A stretch of 64,000 nucleotides of DNA from Spirosoma rigui. Its GTDB lineage: Bacteria; Bacteroidota; Bacteroidia; Cytophagales; Spirosomataceae. Below the pieces are notes generated by a model. It ran no database searches. It saw only the letters and a program-made list of their open reading frames with translations, and had not been told where the DNA came from. Positions 34,486-43,813 of this stretch are shown piece by piece. Position 1 is the first letter of the stretch. Each line of letters starts with the position of its first letter. The position numbers were made by a program, and so were the translations under genes. Where the stretch lies: the NCBI RefSeq assembly GCF_002067135.1, contig NZ_CP020105.1, positions 2,294,001 through 2,358,000 of the forward strand, written 5' to 3'.

Positions 34486-36777
34486 CTAGACATTCAGCCA
34501 GTAGGTCATTTTAAGCACCAGCGCCCGGTTTTTGGTACGGGGTGACTCGAAAAACTGACTGGAATAGTAGTTGTCGGTATAAACCAGGAAGAGATCCGAT
34601 ACGGGTCGGAATCGCCACTGCAACCGTGAGTTGATGTTGACGTTGTTGGCCTGGGTATTGTACTGGATGAACGTACTGAAAAACACCGACCGGCTGAAGG
34701 ATAGCTCGGCCCGGGGACCAACGAGCCAGAAGTTGGCGCTGGCATAGGGTTTGGGCAGGCTAATGGTGGTGTAGCTATAGTCCACGGCGAAAACGCCGTA
34801 GGGCTGATAGCGGTAGGTAAACCCGCCCTGCAGGTTAGACGAGTGCCCGTTGAAATACTGACCGGTCGATCCATTGATCGCAAACGAAAAATTCTTGCGC
34901 CGGTTCGACTCGAAACTGGCAAACAGGCCCGAATTGGTATAGCCTGTTCCCTCCGATAGGTCGAGGCTACCCGTATTGGTGGGGTCGAAACCAAAAAACA
35001 GGTACGTATAGTTGTTGTAGGCACCCACATATGCTTCGGCCTGGCTCAGGAAACTGCTGAATACGTAGACGCTGTTGTTGCGATCGGTGAGTTGGTTGCC
35101 GGAGATGTTGGCCGAGAACTCGTTCTCACTACCAAAGCCCCAGGTATTGATAATCCGGGCTATGGCAGGCTGTTTGGGATATATCTTGTACTGGATTTTC
35201 GGAAACGAATTGATGACACCCCGGCGTGGTACGTATCCTACGTCGGCCCGGTAGTTACGGCCGATGTATTGCCCGTTTACGCTGATCTCCCAGCGCCGGT
35301 CCGTGTAGTCGAGAGAAGCACCGCCGGTTTGTGCATCGGTTGCCGCTTCCTGCGGGCTAAACGAACGGTGGTAGTAAAACTCGCCCGTCCACTTATTATC
35401 TTTTGAATACAGGTTGTATTCCAGTCCGGCTACCCGGTTAAAGGCGGCTGGTCCGGTCGTGAGGTTTTGCTCGTTGGGCTGCAGGATGTTCTGTTTATTC
35501 ACGAATACAGCCCCGATGGTACTGCGGCTGAAGATCCGGCGCTGTAATACGCCTACGCTGTAGTTAGCGCCGGGCAGCCCAATGCTGTTGACGCGCGCGG
35601 TTTGCATGTTCAGTAAACCAAGGCGCCAGTTTTTGTCGAGCTTACCGCTGAGCCGGGCGCCAAACTGGATGGGTACGTTCACGGCGCTGCTGTACCGAAG
35701 CGTATCGCCGTCGGTGCTGATTCGGGTAAGCGTACCGCGGGCAATGCCAATCCGCCGGCTAAAGAAGGGGCGGCTGTTGGGAAAACCAAACGCGCCGAAG
35801 AGGTCGTTGTTTTCAAGAAAAAACTGGCGTCGCTCGGGGAAAAACAATTCAAACCGGCTCAGGTTCGTCACCTGCTTGTCTACTTCCACCTGCGAAAAGT
35901 CAGGATTTACCGTCAGGTCGAGATTCAGGGATGGCGTAATGGCAATTTTCGCGTCGCCCCCTACCTGCATGCTGTTATCGGTAGGCGTGCGCAGCTCGGC
36001 GTCCCGATTCGACCGGACCGAGAGGTACGGAATGACGGAAATGTTTGGACCTGGTTTGGGGGGGGCATCGTCCCAGACGAGTAGCCCGGTAAAAGCCAGA
36101 TTGTTGGGTCTGAACTGACGCGGCACGGGAAACCAGGTCGTTGTCTCGTTCTGACTTAGGGCGTTGCGGCCAAAGTTGATCCGCCAGGCGTTCTGTCCCT
36201 CCACCTGCCGATACCGAAGGGTTTTAAACGGAATCGCAATTTCGGCCACCCACCGGTCGTCGTAATTTTTTACTTCCGCGTACCATTTGTTGTCCCAGTC
36301 GAGCGACAGGTCGGAGCCGTTGGCAATCAACCCTTCACGCTGCACCCCATAGGGCGAGAGGGCAAAGTGGAAGCCGTTGAGCTTGTCTTTGAACGGGTCG
36401 ATGTTGATGATGAACACGTCGCTGGTGCCGCCTTCAAAATCGCGTTTGAGTGAGCGGGTGATGTAGCTGCTGCGGGGCTGGGTAACAACAACGCCTACGT
36501 ACAGAAAGTTGGCATCGAAGGTGACGCGGACATCAGTGGGGAGTTTGGCAAAGGATGAGTCGAAGGGAAAGTTCTGAAAAAACCGGCCCGCTACCGGTGC
36601 CGCTGTCCAGTCTGACTCGTCGAGAAGTCCGTCGAGTTTGATCGGGCTTTTGGTGCGGCTGATGTGTAAGGTGTAATTGGCATCGGGGTCAACCGGCTCT
36701 GCCGATTGGGCAACCAATGGTCTGGCTATGGCTAGGCAACCGATAATGAGCACCGTAAAACGGTAAAGAAACGACAT
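34486..36777 (-). CDS. DUF5916 outer-membrane protein with CBM9-like N-terminal domain
   Basis: 763 residues with a signal peptide (cleavage near residue 24). Residues about 35-240 form a carbohydrate-binding-module-9-like fold: SPIKLDGLLDESDWTAAPVA, YVGVVVTQPRSSYI, SDVFIINIDPFKDKLNGFHF and WVAEIAIPFKTLRY. The rest (from about 250) is the DUF5916 domain, ending in an outer-membrane strand-like ALVLKMTYWLNV. Such proteins are common in Bacteroidota, probably surface exposed; the ligand is unknown. Divergent from the exported isomerase gene. Confidence 0.88.
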   Translation of the reverse strand: MSFLYRFTVLIIGCLAIARPLVAQSAEPVDPDANYTLHISRTKSPIKLDGLLDESDWTAAPVAGRFFQNFPFDSSFAKLPTDVRVTFDANFLYVGVVVTQPRSSYITRSLKRDFEGGTSDVFIINIDPFKDKLNGFHFALSPYGVQREGLIANGSDLSLDWDNKWYAEVKNYDDRWVAEIAIPFKTLRYRQVEGQNAWRINFGRNALSQNETTTWFPVPRQFRPNNLAFTGLLVWDDAPPKPGPNISVIPYLSVRSNRDAELRTPTDNSMQVGGDAKIAITPSLNLDLTVNPDFSQVEVDKQVTNLSRFELFFPERRQFFLENNDLFGAFGFPNSRPFFSRRIGIARGTLTRISTDGDTLRYSSAVNVPIQFGARLSGKLDKNWRLGLLNMQTARVNSIGLPGANYSVGVLQRRIFSRSTIGAVFVNKQNILQPNEQNLTTGPAAFNRVAGLEYNLYSKDNKWTGEFYYHRSFSPQEAATDAQTGGASLDYTDRRWEISVNGQYIGRNYRADVGYVPRRGVINSFPKIQYKIYPKQPAIARIINTWGFGSENEFSANISGNQLTDRNNSVYVFSSFLSQAEAYVGAYNNYTYLFFGFDPTNTGSLDLSEGTGYTNSGLFASFESNRRKNFSFAINGSTGQYFNGHSSNLQGGFTYRYQPYGVFAVDYSYTTISLPKPYASANFWLVGPRAELSFSRSVFFSTFIQYNTQANNVNINSRLQWRFRPVSDLFLVYTDNYYSSQFFESPRTKNRALVLKMTYWLNV

Positions 36778-36966
36778 AAAGTAGTGGCTGGAAACGAACG
36801 GGGAACGTTTGTGACAGAGAAAGGTACTTTGCCGGGGTCAATTTTCTCGCCAAAGTCGGTTAAACGGATTTTTTCCGGGATGACGTGCCCGTCAGATAGC
36901 GTATTTGCTCGGGTTGGGCCATGTTTTGCCGATTCAGCTTGCAGTAAAACGAAATCGGCCAGACCT

Positions 36967-36983
36967 TTACACCGGAGGTGTAA
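36967..36983. promoter_or_regulatory. small inverted repeat upstream of the isomerase gene
   Basis: TTACACC-GGA-GGTGTAA, 48 bp before the ATG at 37031 and inside the 253-bp divergent intergenic region. It could be an operator for the sugar-isomerase/fucosidase pair. The rest of that region shows nothing else recognisable. Confidence 0.35.
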
Positions 36984-37030
36984 CCGGTACTGAAACGGGT
37001 GTAGCCCAACTCTAAATCCTACATTGACTC

Positions 37031-37912
37031 ATGAAACGTTTAACCTATTCGGGTACGGTAGCTATGGCTGCGCTGCTGCTCAACGTACTCAGTGAAGGGC
37101 TCGTAAGCGCCCAGTCTTCGAAGTCTATTTTTCCGCAGGCACCCGGTATGCAGACGTATACGTACCGACGGGGGATGAAGACAAACGTGGAAGCCTCCCT
37201 CGACAGTATCAAAGCGCTGGGTATCACCGATCTGGAATGTGGCGTGTTTCCCGGCAAAACGGCCGCCGAATCCCGCAAGATGCTCGACGACCGGGGGATG
37301 CACTGTTCCTCGTTCGGGGGTGGGTACGAAGCGTTGCAGGACCCCGAGAAACTGCGGGAGATTGGCCGGAATGCCAAGATCATGGGAGCCGACTACATCA
37401 TGCTGGCCTGGATTTTGAAGAAGCCACCCTTTACAATCGACGACGCTAAAGCGGCCGTGACCAACTTTAATCGCATTGGCAAGCAGCTGAAAGATGAGTT
37501 TGGGCTTACCTTCTGCTACCATAACCACGGCTACGAGTTTCAGCCCTATGAGAACGGTACCCTGTTCGATTACATCGTTAAGAACACCGACCCAAAGTAC
37601 GTAAGTTTTGAACTGGACCTGCTCTGGGCGGCTTTCCCGGGCCAGAAGCCGGAAGAACTGCTCAACAAATACGGCAACCGGTTCAAGCTGATGCACCTCA
37701 AAGACCTGCGTAAGGGCGTGCCGGGTGACCTGTCGGGCGGTACATCGGTAGAGAACGATGTAGCCCTTGGTACGGGGGCTATCAACATGCCTGCTGTGCT
37801 GAAAGCCGCCAAAAAAGCCGGTATCAAACATTATTATATTGAAGACGAAAGCTCATCCTTTGCTACGCAGGTACCCCAGAGCCTCGCCTATCTGAAGAGC
37901 GTAAAAGAGTAA
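37031..37912 (+). CDS. exported sugar phosphate isomerase/epimerase (TIM barrel)
   Basis: 293 residues with a signal peptide (cleavage near residue 27, LVSAQ). The barrel shows MQTYTYRRGMKTNVEASLDS, ALGITDLECG, GLTFCYHNHGYEFQPY, VSFELDLLWAAFPGQKP, FKLMHLKDLRKGVPGDLSGG and HYYIEDESSS. Metal-binding Glu/Asp/His residues of the xylose-isomerase-like superfamily are kept. Related secreted proteins occur next to glycoside hydrolases and 3-keto-sugar enzymes. It is 36 bp upstream of the fucosidase gene and probably cotranscribed with it. It is the intact paralogue of the broken gene at 33520. Confidence 0.88.
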   Translation: MKRLTYSGTVAMAALLLNVLSEGLVSAQSSKSIFPQAPGMQTYTYRRGMKTNVEASLDSIKALGITDLECGVFPGKTAAESRKMLDDRGMHCSSFGGGYEALQDPEKLREIGRNAKIMGADYIMLAWILKKPPFTIDDAKAAVTNFNRIGKQLKDEFGLTFCYHNHGYEFQPYENGTLFDYIVKNTDPKYVSFELDLLWAAFPGQKPEELLNKYGNRFKLMHLKDLRKGVPGDLSGGTSVENDVALGTGAINMPAVLKAAKKAGIKHYYIEDESSSFATQVPQSLAYLKSVKE

Positions 37913-37948
37913 GTTCGTTATCCTGTTTTGTCACCTAACCACCAGCCA

Positions 37949-39319
37949 ATGCACATCCGTCGCGCAGCTTCCGTGCTGTTTGCCTGTCTTGTAAGCACCT
38001 TCGTTCAGGCACAGTCCGATCCCGCCGGTACAGTCCGTCCCACGCCCCGCCAACTGGCATGGCAGCAACTCGAAACCACCGCTTTCCTGCACTTTACGGT
38101 CAACACCTATACCGATAAGGAGTGGGGCGACGGCACCGAAAGCCCCGCTATTTTCAATCCGGTCAAACTCGATGCCCGCCAGTGGATTCGGTCGCTGCGT
38201 GATGCGGGATTCAAGATGGCCATTATCACGGCCAAGCACCACGACGGTTTTTGCCTGTGGCCATCGAAGCAAACGGAACATTCGGTAAAAAACAGCCCCT
38301 GGAAGAATGGCAAGGGTGACGTAGTACGGGAGGTGGCCGATGCCTGCCGCGAGTATGGTCTTAAGTTTGGCGTCTATCTCTCGCCCTGGGATCGGCACGA
38401 AGCCCGCTACGGTACGGCTGCTTACAATGACTATTACAAGGCTCAGTTGCGCGAACTGCTCACCAACTACGGCCCGGTGTCGGAGGTTTGGTTCGACGGG
38501 GCGAAGGGAGAGAATGCAAAAGACATGACCTACGATTTTGCCGGCTACTGGGCGCTGGTGCGGGAGTTACAGCCGCAGGCAGTGCTGTTCTCCGACGCCG
38601 GACCCGACGTGCGCTGGGTAGGTAACGAAGCCGGTAATGCGGGTGAAACCTGCTGGTCGACCATTAACACCAAAGGGCTGGCTCCCGGCGTTGCCGATCC
38701 TAAATACCTGAACCAGGGTGACCCCGCCGGAAAGCAGTGGGTACCGGCTGAAACGGACGTATCTATCCGTCCGGGCTGGTTCTACCACGCCAGCGAAGAC
38801 GCGAAAGTACGGTCGGCCCAGAGCCTGGTAAACCTCTATTATCAGTCGGTGGGCCGTAACAGCCTGTTGCTGCTCAACGTACCGCCCAACCGCGACGGTT
38901 TGCTGGCCGACTCGGACGTAGCCAGTCTGGCTGCGTTCCGGCGAGTGCTGAACGAGACGTTTAAAACCAATCTGGTAGCGAAGAATTCGAAGCTTACCGA
39001 TAAACAACTTACTACGTTCGTGCCGCTGGCGGCCACCCAACCGCTGGTGATCGATTTAAACGGCGAGCAGACGTTTGACCGGATCATGCTGCAGGAAAAC
39101 ATCGCCAACGGCCAGCATATTGCTGCCGGCCGGGTAGAGTACTGGACGGGCAGCGAATGGAAGCTGCTCCAAAATTTCACAACGGTAGGCTACAAGCGAC
39201 TGATGCGGTTTCCGGCCGTGCGGTCGTCCCGCATTCGCCTGATGATCACTAACGCCAACGGGCCTGTGCAATTGGCCGAAGCAGGCGTTTACAAGGCGTC
39301 GGCGGGTGAAGAAAAATAG
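37949..39319 (+). CDS. alpha-L-fucosidase, GH29
   Basis: 456 residues with a signal peptide (cleavage near residue 22). FLHFTVNTYTDKEWGDG, MAIITAKHHDGFCLWPS, LKFGVYLSPWDRHEARYG and SEVWFDGAKGE (nucleophile Asp) are GH29 motifs; a C-terminal beta-sandwich (from about 335) could be a discoidin/F5-8 type module. It releases L-fucose from glycans or xyloglucan in the periplasm. ATG at 37949 is preferred over the in-frame TTG at 37928. Preceded by the exported isomerase gene. Confidence 0.92.
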   Translation: MHIRRAASVLFACLVSTFVQAQSDPAGTVRPTPRQLAWQQLETTAFLHFTVNTYTDKEWGDGTESPAIFNPVKLDARQWIRSLRDAGFKMAIITAKHHDGFCLWPSKQTEHSVKNSPWKNGKGDVVREVADACREYGLKFGVYLSPWDRHEARYGTAAYNDYYKAQLRELLTNYGPVSEVWFDGAKGENAKDMTYDFAGYWALVRELQPQAVLFSDAGPDVRWVGNEAGNAGETCWSTINTKGLAPGVADPKYLNQGDPAGKQWVPAETDVSIRPGWFYHASEDAKVRSAQSLVNLYYQSVGRNSLLLLNVPPNRDGLLADSDVASLAAFRRVLNETFKTNLVAKNSKLTDKQLTTFVPLAATQPLVIDLNGEQTFDRIMLQENIANGQHIAAGRVEYWTGSEWKLLQNFTTVGYKRLMRFPAVRSSRIRLMITNANGPVQLAEAGVYKASAGEEK

Positions 39320-39459
39320 CGGGGGCACCCCTGGTGTAAGTGGCGGTGGGGCAATGGCCTGCCGCCACTTTTTTTATACCCATCGGAAAGCCGTCAACAA
39401 ATCGACCCGCCATACGTTAATTTACTGTCGTGGCGATACCGTAAATCCGTTGCCCTTTG

Positions 39460-39467
39460 TAGGTTTG
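39460..39467 (+). promoter_or_regulatory. Bacteroidetes -7 element upstream of manA
   Basis: TAGGTTTG matches TAnnTTTG, 70 nt upstream of the manA ATG. No clear TTG -33 element is present at the normal distance. Confidence 0.35.
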
Positions 39468-39537
39468 CTCCGTCAAACCCGCCCGGCGTGACGGGCTGAT
39501 GTCGTCTTCTTGCGACAAACCAAAAACTGAACTAACT

Positions 39538-40518
39538 ATGCTTTACCCGCTTACGTTTGAGACCATTTACAAAGATAAAATATGGGGTGGCCAGAAGATA
39601 AACACCGTTCTGGGCAAGGATTTCAGTCCGCTGCCCAACTGTGGCGAAACCTGGGAGGTATCCGACGTAGAAGGGAACGTGTCGGTGGTGAAAGAAGGCA
39701 GCCTGCAGGGTAAATCGCTCCGGGAACTGCTAGCACAGTACAAAGGGGCTCTCGTGGGTGAACACGTCTACGAGCAGTACGGCGATCGCTTTCCGCTGCT
39801 TATCAAATTTATCGACGCTAATGACGACCTGTCGATTCAGGTTCACCCGGACGATGAACTGGCTAAACAGCGGGGCGTTGGATACGGTAAAACGGAGATG
39901 TGGTACATCATGCAGGCTGATGAGGGAGCCAAACTGAACTCGGGCTTCAGCCGGGAGGTGACCAAAGAGGAATACTTCAAAGCCGTTGCCGACAATACCA
40001 TCCAGGACATTCTGAACATTGAACCAGCCGCGCCCGGCGACGTGTTTTTCCTGCCCGCCGGTCGGGTTCACTACATTGGTAAAGGGCTGTTGCTGGCCGA
40101 AATTCAGCAAACGTCTGATACGACCTACCGGATTTACGATTTCGACCGCGTGGATGCGACTACGGGGCAAAAGCGCGAACTTCATACGGAGCTGGCCGTC
40201 GATGCTATCGACTACCACCACTACGATCAATACAAGACGCAGTACGAGAAAAAGACCAACGAGAGTGTTAACGCGGTGACGAGCGACTATTTCGTGACGA
40301 ACGTGTTGAATTTCAATCAGGAGGTGGAGCACGACTACACCCACCTGGACTCGTTCGTTGTCCTGATCTGCGTAGCGGGCGGGCTGACGGTCAACGCGCC
40401 CGGTGGCTACAGCGTTTCGATGAAGATGGGCGAGTGCACCCTGATTCCGGCGTCGGTAAAGAACGTAACGCTCGTACCCGATGGCGATATGACAGTGCTG
40501 GAAACCTACGTTCCGTAA
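39538..40518 (+). CDS. manA: mannose-6-phosphate isomerase, class I
   Basis: 326 residues. Zinc-binding cupin motifs: IQVHPDDELAKQ (near residue 100), GKTEMWYIMQ and LPAGRVHYIGKGLLLAEIQQ. It interconverts mannose 6-phosphate and fructose 6-phosphate, linking mannose use with glycolysis and supplying GDP-mannose. The start MLYPLTFETIYKDKIWGG is the usual family start; the upstream extension to 39499 is not. GH130 in the same window would feed it. Confidence 0.93.
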   Translation: MLYPLTFETIYKDKIWGGQKINTVLGKDFSPLPNCGETWEVSDVEGNVSVVKEGSLQGKSLRELLAQYKGALVGEHVYEQYGDRFPLLIKFIDANDDLSIQVHPDDELAKQRGVGYGKTEMWYIMQADEGAKLNSGFSREVTKEEYFKAVADNTIQDILNIEPAAPGDVFFLPAGRVHYIGKGLLLAEIQQTSDTTYRIYDFDRVDATTGQKRELHTELAVDAIDYHHYDQYKTQYEKKTNESVNAVTSDYFVTNVLNFNQEVEHDYTHLDSFVVLICVAGGLTVNAPGGYSVSMKMGECTLIPASVKNVTLVPDGDMTVLETYVP

Positions 40519-40538
40519 GCGTTTCCGGTCGATAAAAC

Positions 40539-40617
40539 AGGTTAAACGTAGGGGGGATTCAGGCAATAGCGTTTTTTTGGAACGGCTATTTTCTGAATCC
40601 CCCTCTACGTTTAACCT
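40539..40617. terminator. 24-bp hairpin between convergent genes, overlapping a stop codon
   Basis: Arms 40539-40562 and 40593-40617 are complementary apart from one bulged base; the inner part adds an AATAGC/GGCTATT pairing. The right arm runs into the stop codon (40616-40618) of the minus-strand FG-GAP gene. Confidence 0.75.
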
Positions 40618-42193
40618 ATTTCTTTAGGGTATTCTCCAACAGCATCAGGCCCGCGCCGGGTTTCCGCCAGTTGTTCATCAGGTCGGCATGGTCGGCCGAT
40701 GTCGGTTTGAAAAATGAACCCAGTATAAGGTCCTCGTCACCATCCTGATCAATATCGCCCGAAGTCATGCGCAGCCAGCGCCCCCGGTTCGCTTCGGGAA
40801 AGGTGCGGGGCGTGAACGTCATCTTGCCCGTATTCTCGAAGTAGACAAACCCAGCATAGGGACGCTCGGAGAAATCCGGGAAGTGGGCAATGGCGGCAAT
40901 GTCGAGGTCGCCGTCCTGATCGAAATCACGGGTAACGGTTTGCGATGCGCCATGCAACGGATAGAACCACGCCTGGTTGAAGTGGAACGTGCCGTCGTTC
41001 AGAAAAACGCGAACGCCGTGGTACGCTTTCAGAACGGGTGAGTAATCGGCGTTGTCACCATTGGTATAGACCAGGTCGGGAATACCGTCTCTGTTCATGT
41101 CCGTCAGTTCGAGGTAGCTCGACCCGTAAACGGGCGGAAAGCGCAGAACGGGTAGTTTACGAAAAGTGCCATTGCGGAGGTTGTGGTAAACTACCACCTG
41201 CTCGTCACCCTGCGTAAGCAGCGCCACAATATCGGGCCAGCCGTCTTTGTCCATGTCGTGCACGATGGACAGTCGGGCACCGGGCAGGGCCTCCAGTACG
41301 TGTTCGCGGTAGAGGCTACCCGACGCGTCGGGCTTTGCCAGCCGCTCGTGCCAGGTCAGCTTACCGGTGTAGTGCCCAAACTGGCAAACGACCAGATCGG
41401 GGCGACCATCGCGGTTGAGGTCGACGGGGCTGGCCTGAACGGGGCGTTCCAGTTGATTGATCTGTGGTTTTGGGGTTTGGCCGGTTTGTGCCTGGTGCGA
41501 CCACATACCGCTCAGCTTATCGTTCGGGTTCAGCATACCAACCGTTAGCCAGTCGGCACTGCCGTCGGCATTGGTATGCCGGTCGGTGGCGGGACTGGAG
41601 AGTCGGATGGAGTCGACACGGTGCAGCGTTTTGTCAAGGGCGTAGTTATTGCTGCGGCCATCGCCCGCCCAAATCCGGTTGGTCAGCGAATCGTAGGTGA
41701 GCAGGGTCACGAAGCCGTCGATCGTTGGCGTCGGCGATGTTGGCCGGAACAGGGGCAGCCCGGTTGTGAGGGGTACATGCGCGGGCTGGGGGAGTGGCTT
41801 GTCGGGAGCCTGGGCGGTGTAAAACGCAACGATCTTTTCCCAGTCGCTGGGGTGCATCATGGGCGTTTCGGGGAGCACGTTCGCGGCCAGCACCCGCGTC
41901 ATTTCCTCCGCATCACTAAATTCGGTTAGCGTAGTCATCCGCTTGTTCGACAGGCCCATACGCAACGCCATCTGCGGCAGAACGCCCTTTTGCCAGGTTT
42001 TCTTGTCGAGCAGGGCGGGTTCCGGATACAAGTGACAGCTGCCGCAATACCGCTGGCTAAGCGCCTGACCACTAAGCTGGGTGGCGGTCGGTAGCGTTGG
42101 GGCGGTATCGGCTTGTTGGGATGATGTCGACTGGCAGGCCGTTATGAGGTGGGCGGCAAGCAGTACGATAGCCGACAGGCGAAAAAAATACAT
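40616..42193 (-). CDS. FG-GAP/VCBS repeat lipoprotein with N-terminal haem-c motif
   Basis: 525 residues with a lipobox (HLITACQS). A cytochrome-c-like segment near residues 45-90 has YCGSCHLYPEPALLDKKTW, a single CxxCH haem site. Then at least five Ca-binding FG-GAP/VCBS repeats follow: DLNRDGRPDLVVCQFG, DMDKDGWPDIVALL, DMNRDGIPDLVYTNGD, DFDQDGDLDIAAIA and DIDQDGDEDLILGSF, making a seven-bladed propeller. Probably exported and anchored in the outer membrane. The haem plus propeller architecture suggests an electron-transfer role, but no partner dehydrogenase lies alongside. Confidence 0.88.
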   Translation of the reverse strand: MYFFRLSAIVLLAAHLITACQSTSSQQADTAPTLPTATQLSGQALSQRYCGSCHLYPEPALLDKKTWQKGVLPQMALRMGLSNKRMTTLTEFSDAEEMTRVLAANVLPETPMMHPSDWEKIVAFYTAQAPDKPLPQPAHVPLTTGLPLFRPTSPTPTIDGFVTLLTYDSLTNRIWAGDGRSNNYALDKTLHRVDSIRLSSPATDRHTNADGSADWLTVGMLNPNDKLSGMWSHQAQTGQTPKPQINQLERPVQASPVDLNRDGRPDLVVCQFGHYTGKLTWHERLAKPDASGSLYREHVLEALPGARLSIVHDMDKDGWPDIVALLTQGDEQVVVYHNLRNGTFRKLPVLRFPPVYGSSYLELTDMNRDGIPDLVYTNGDNADYSPVLKAYHGVRVFLNDGTFHFNQAWFYPLHGASQTVTRDFDQDGDLDIAAIAHFPDFSERPYAGFVYFENTGKMTFTPRTFPEANRGRWLRMTSGDIDQDGDEDLILGSFFKPTSADHADLMNNWRKPGAGLMLLENTLKK

Positions 42194-42208
42194 AATGACT
42201 TCTTTTCA

Positions 42209-42216
42209 CAAAGATA
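42209..42216 (-). promoter_or_regulatory. Bacteroidetes -7 element of the FG-GAP gene
   Basis: TATCTTTG on the minus strand, ending 15 nt upstream of the ATG at 42193. It matches TAnnTTTG; no -33 TTG at the usual spacing. Confidence 0.35.
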
Positions 42217-42338
42217 GCCGCAAAACAGCGATCGCAGCGCCCCGGCGTTACAATCATAAAAACCGAATTGGCGGCACGACTTACGGGGTAGTCTAATCAA
42301 AAAAGCGTTGTTTTGCGTACTTTACTTACGACCAGCCT

Positions 42339-43808
42339 ATGACTTGTTTCGTTGGGGTCGACGTTGGAACGACCAACGTCAAAGCCCTCGCCCTGCCCCC
42401 TGATGACTTGAGCCAGATCATCGCCCATGCGTCGGCTCCGGTTACTACGCTCAACCCCGAACCGGGCTATGCCGAACAGGACCCCGCCGAGATCTGGTCG
42501 GCGTTTGTGCAGGTAATGGCCGAGGTAAGTCGGGAGGTGGCCGAAGCGGGTCATACCATCACTCACGTGGCGTTCAGCACGGCCATGCACAGCCTGCTGC
42601 CCATGGATGCCAGCGGAGCGCCCCTTGGTAACGTCATTCTCTGGTCTGATAACCGGGCCGAAGCGCAGGCGACTGCCCTTCGGACGAGTCAGGCTGATCT
42701 GGGCAAGGCGATCCACGCCGAAACCGGTACGCCCATTCATCCCATGATTCCGCTTTGTAAACTCGCCTGGCTGCGTGAACATGACCCGCGTATGCTCCGG
42801 CGGGCGGCCCGGTTCGGCTCGGTGAAGGAATTTTTGTGGACCAGACTCACCGGTGAATTTGCCGTCGACTACTCCATCGCGTCGGCCACCGGCCTGTTCA
42901 ATGCCGAAAAGAAGCAGTGGAGTGATCAGGCCATTCAGTATGCTGGTGTCCGGCCTGAACAACTGGCAACGCCCGTTCCCACGACCCACCAGCACCCGTT
43001 CAACCCCTCACCCGAAGCAGATGCAACGGGCCTGACGGCGGAGGTATCGCTCGTTATTGCCGCATCGGACGGTTGTCTGGCAAATCTGGGGGCCGGTGCT
43101 ATCAAAGCGGGAACGGCTACGCTCACCATCGGTACCAGCGGAGCCATCCGGCAAACGGTTCGTAAACCCATCCGCGATGAACAGGGGCGACTGTTCTGCT
43201 ACATCCTTGACGATGATCACTACGTGGTCGGCGGGCCAACCAATAACGGAGGTAACGTACTGGAATGGGCTACGGAGAAGTTAACCCGGCTGGATACCGA
43301 AGCGGTGCTGGCCGAAGCCGAAGCGATTCCGGCGGGCAGCGACGGGCTGCTGTTCATGCCTTACCTCCAGGGCGAGCGCGCTCCCCTCTGGGATGCCAGC
43401 GCCCGCGGGGCCTACCTGCACGTCGACTGGCAGCATACGCAGGCTCATTTTGCGCGGGCCGCCCTGGAAGGGGTGCTGTTCAACCTGTTAAGCATCAATC
43501 AGCTCCTGGTCGATTATACGGGCCCGGCCCGGGTTATTCACGCCAATGGTGGCTTTGCCCAGTCTAGGTTCTGGGTGCAGATGCTGGCCGATATGGCCGG
43601 TATTCCGGTGCGGCTCAACGCCAGTAACGAAAGCGGATCGATGGGCGCTATTCTGCTGACCATGAAAGCCGTTGGGCTGGTGTCATCCCTCGACGAAGCG
43701 GCAGAACGCGTCGCTTTTGGCGATACGTTCCAACCCGACCCCCTGCGACACCGCACCTACCTCGACGCGTTTAAGACGTGGCAGGCAGGCAGGAGTAAAT
43801 TGTATTAA
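42339..43808 (+). CDS. gntK: FGGY-family carbohydrate kinase, probably gluconokinase
   Basis: 489 residues of the ribokinase-independent FGGY fold. VGVDVGTTNVKALAL is the ATP-binding start, HVAFSTAMHSLLPMDASG and NVILWSDNRAEAQA are typical of gluconokinases of this family, and TLTIGTSGAIRQTV plus HANGGFAQSRFWVQMLADM complete the ATPase domain. It phosphorylates gluconate (xylulose is an alternative) to enter the pentose-phosphate or Entner-Doudoroff route. Its stop is 5 bp from that of the convergent EEP gene. Confidence 0.85.
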   Translation: MTCFVGVDVGTTNVKALALPPDDLSQIIAHASAPVTTLNPEPGYAEQDPAEIWSAFVQVMAEVSREVAEAGHTITHVAFSTAMHSLLPMDASGAPLGNVILWSDNRAEAQATALRTSQADLGKAIHAETGTPIHPMIPLCKLAWLREHDPRMLRRAARFGSVKEFLWTRLTGEFAVDYSIASATGLFNAEKKQWSDQAIQYAGVRPEQLATPVPTTHQHPFNPSPEADATGLTAEVSLVIAASDGCLANLGAGAIKAGTATLTIGTSGAIRQTVRKPIRDEQGRLFCYILDDDHYVVGGPTNNGGNVLEWATEKLTRLDTEAVLAEAEAIPAGSDGLLFMPYLQGERAPLWDASARGAYLHVDWQHTQAHFARAALEGVLFNLLSINQLLVDYTGPARVIHANGGFAQSRFWVQMLADMAGIPVRLNASNESGSMGAILLTMKAVGLVSSLDEAAERVAFGDTFQPDPLRHRTYLDAFKTWQAGRSKLY

Positions 43809-43813
43809 AACGA

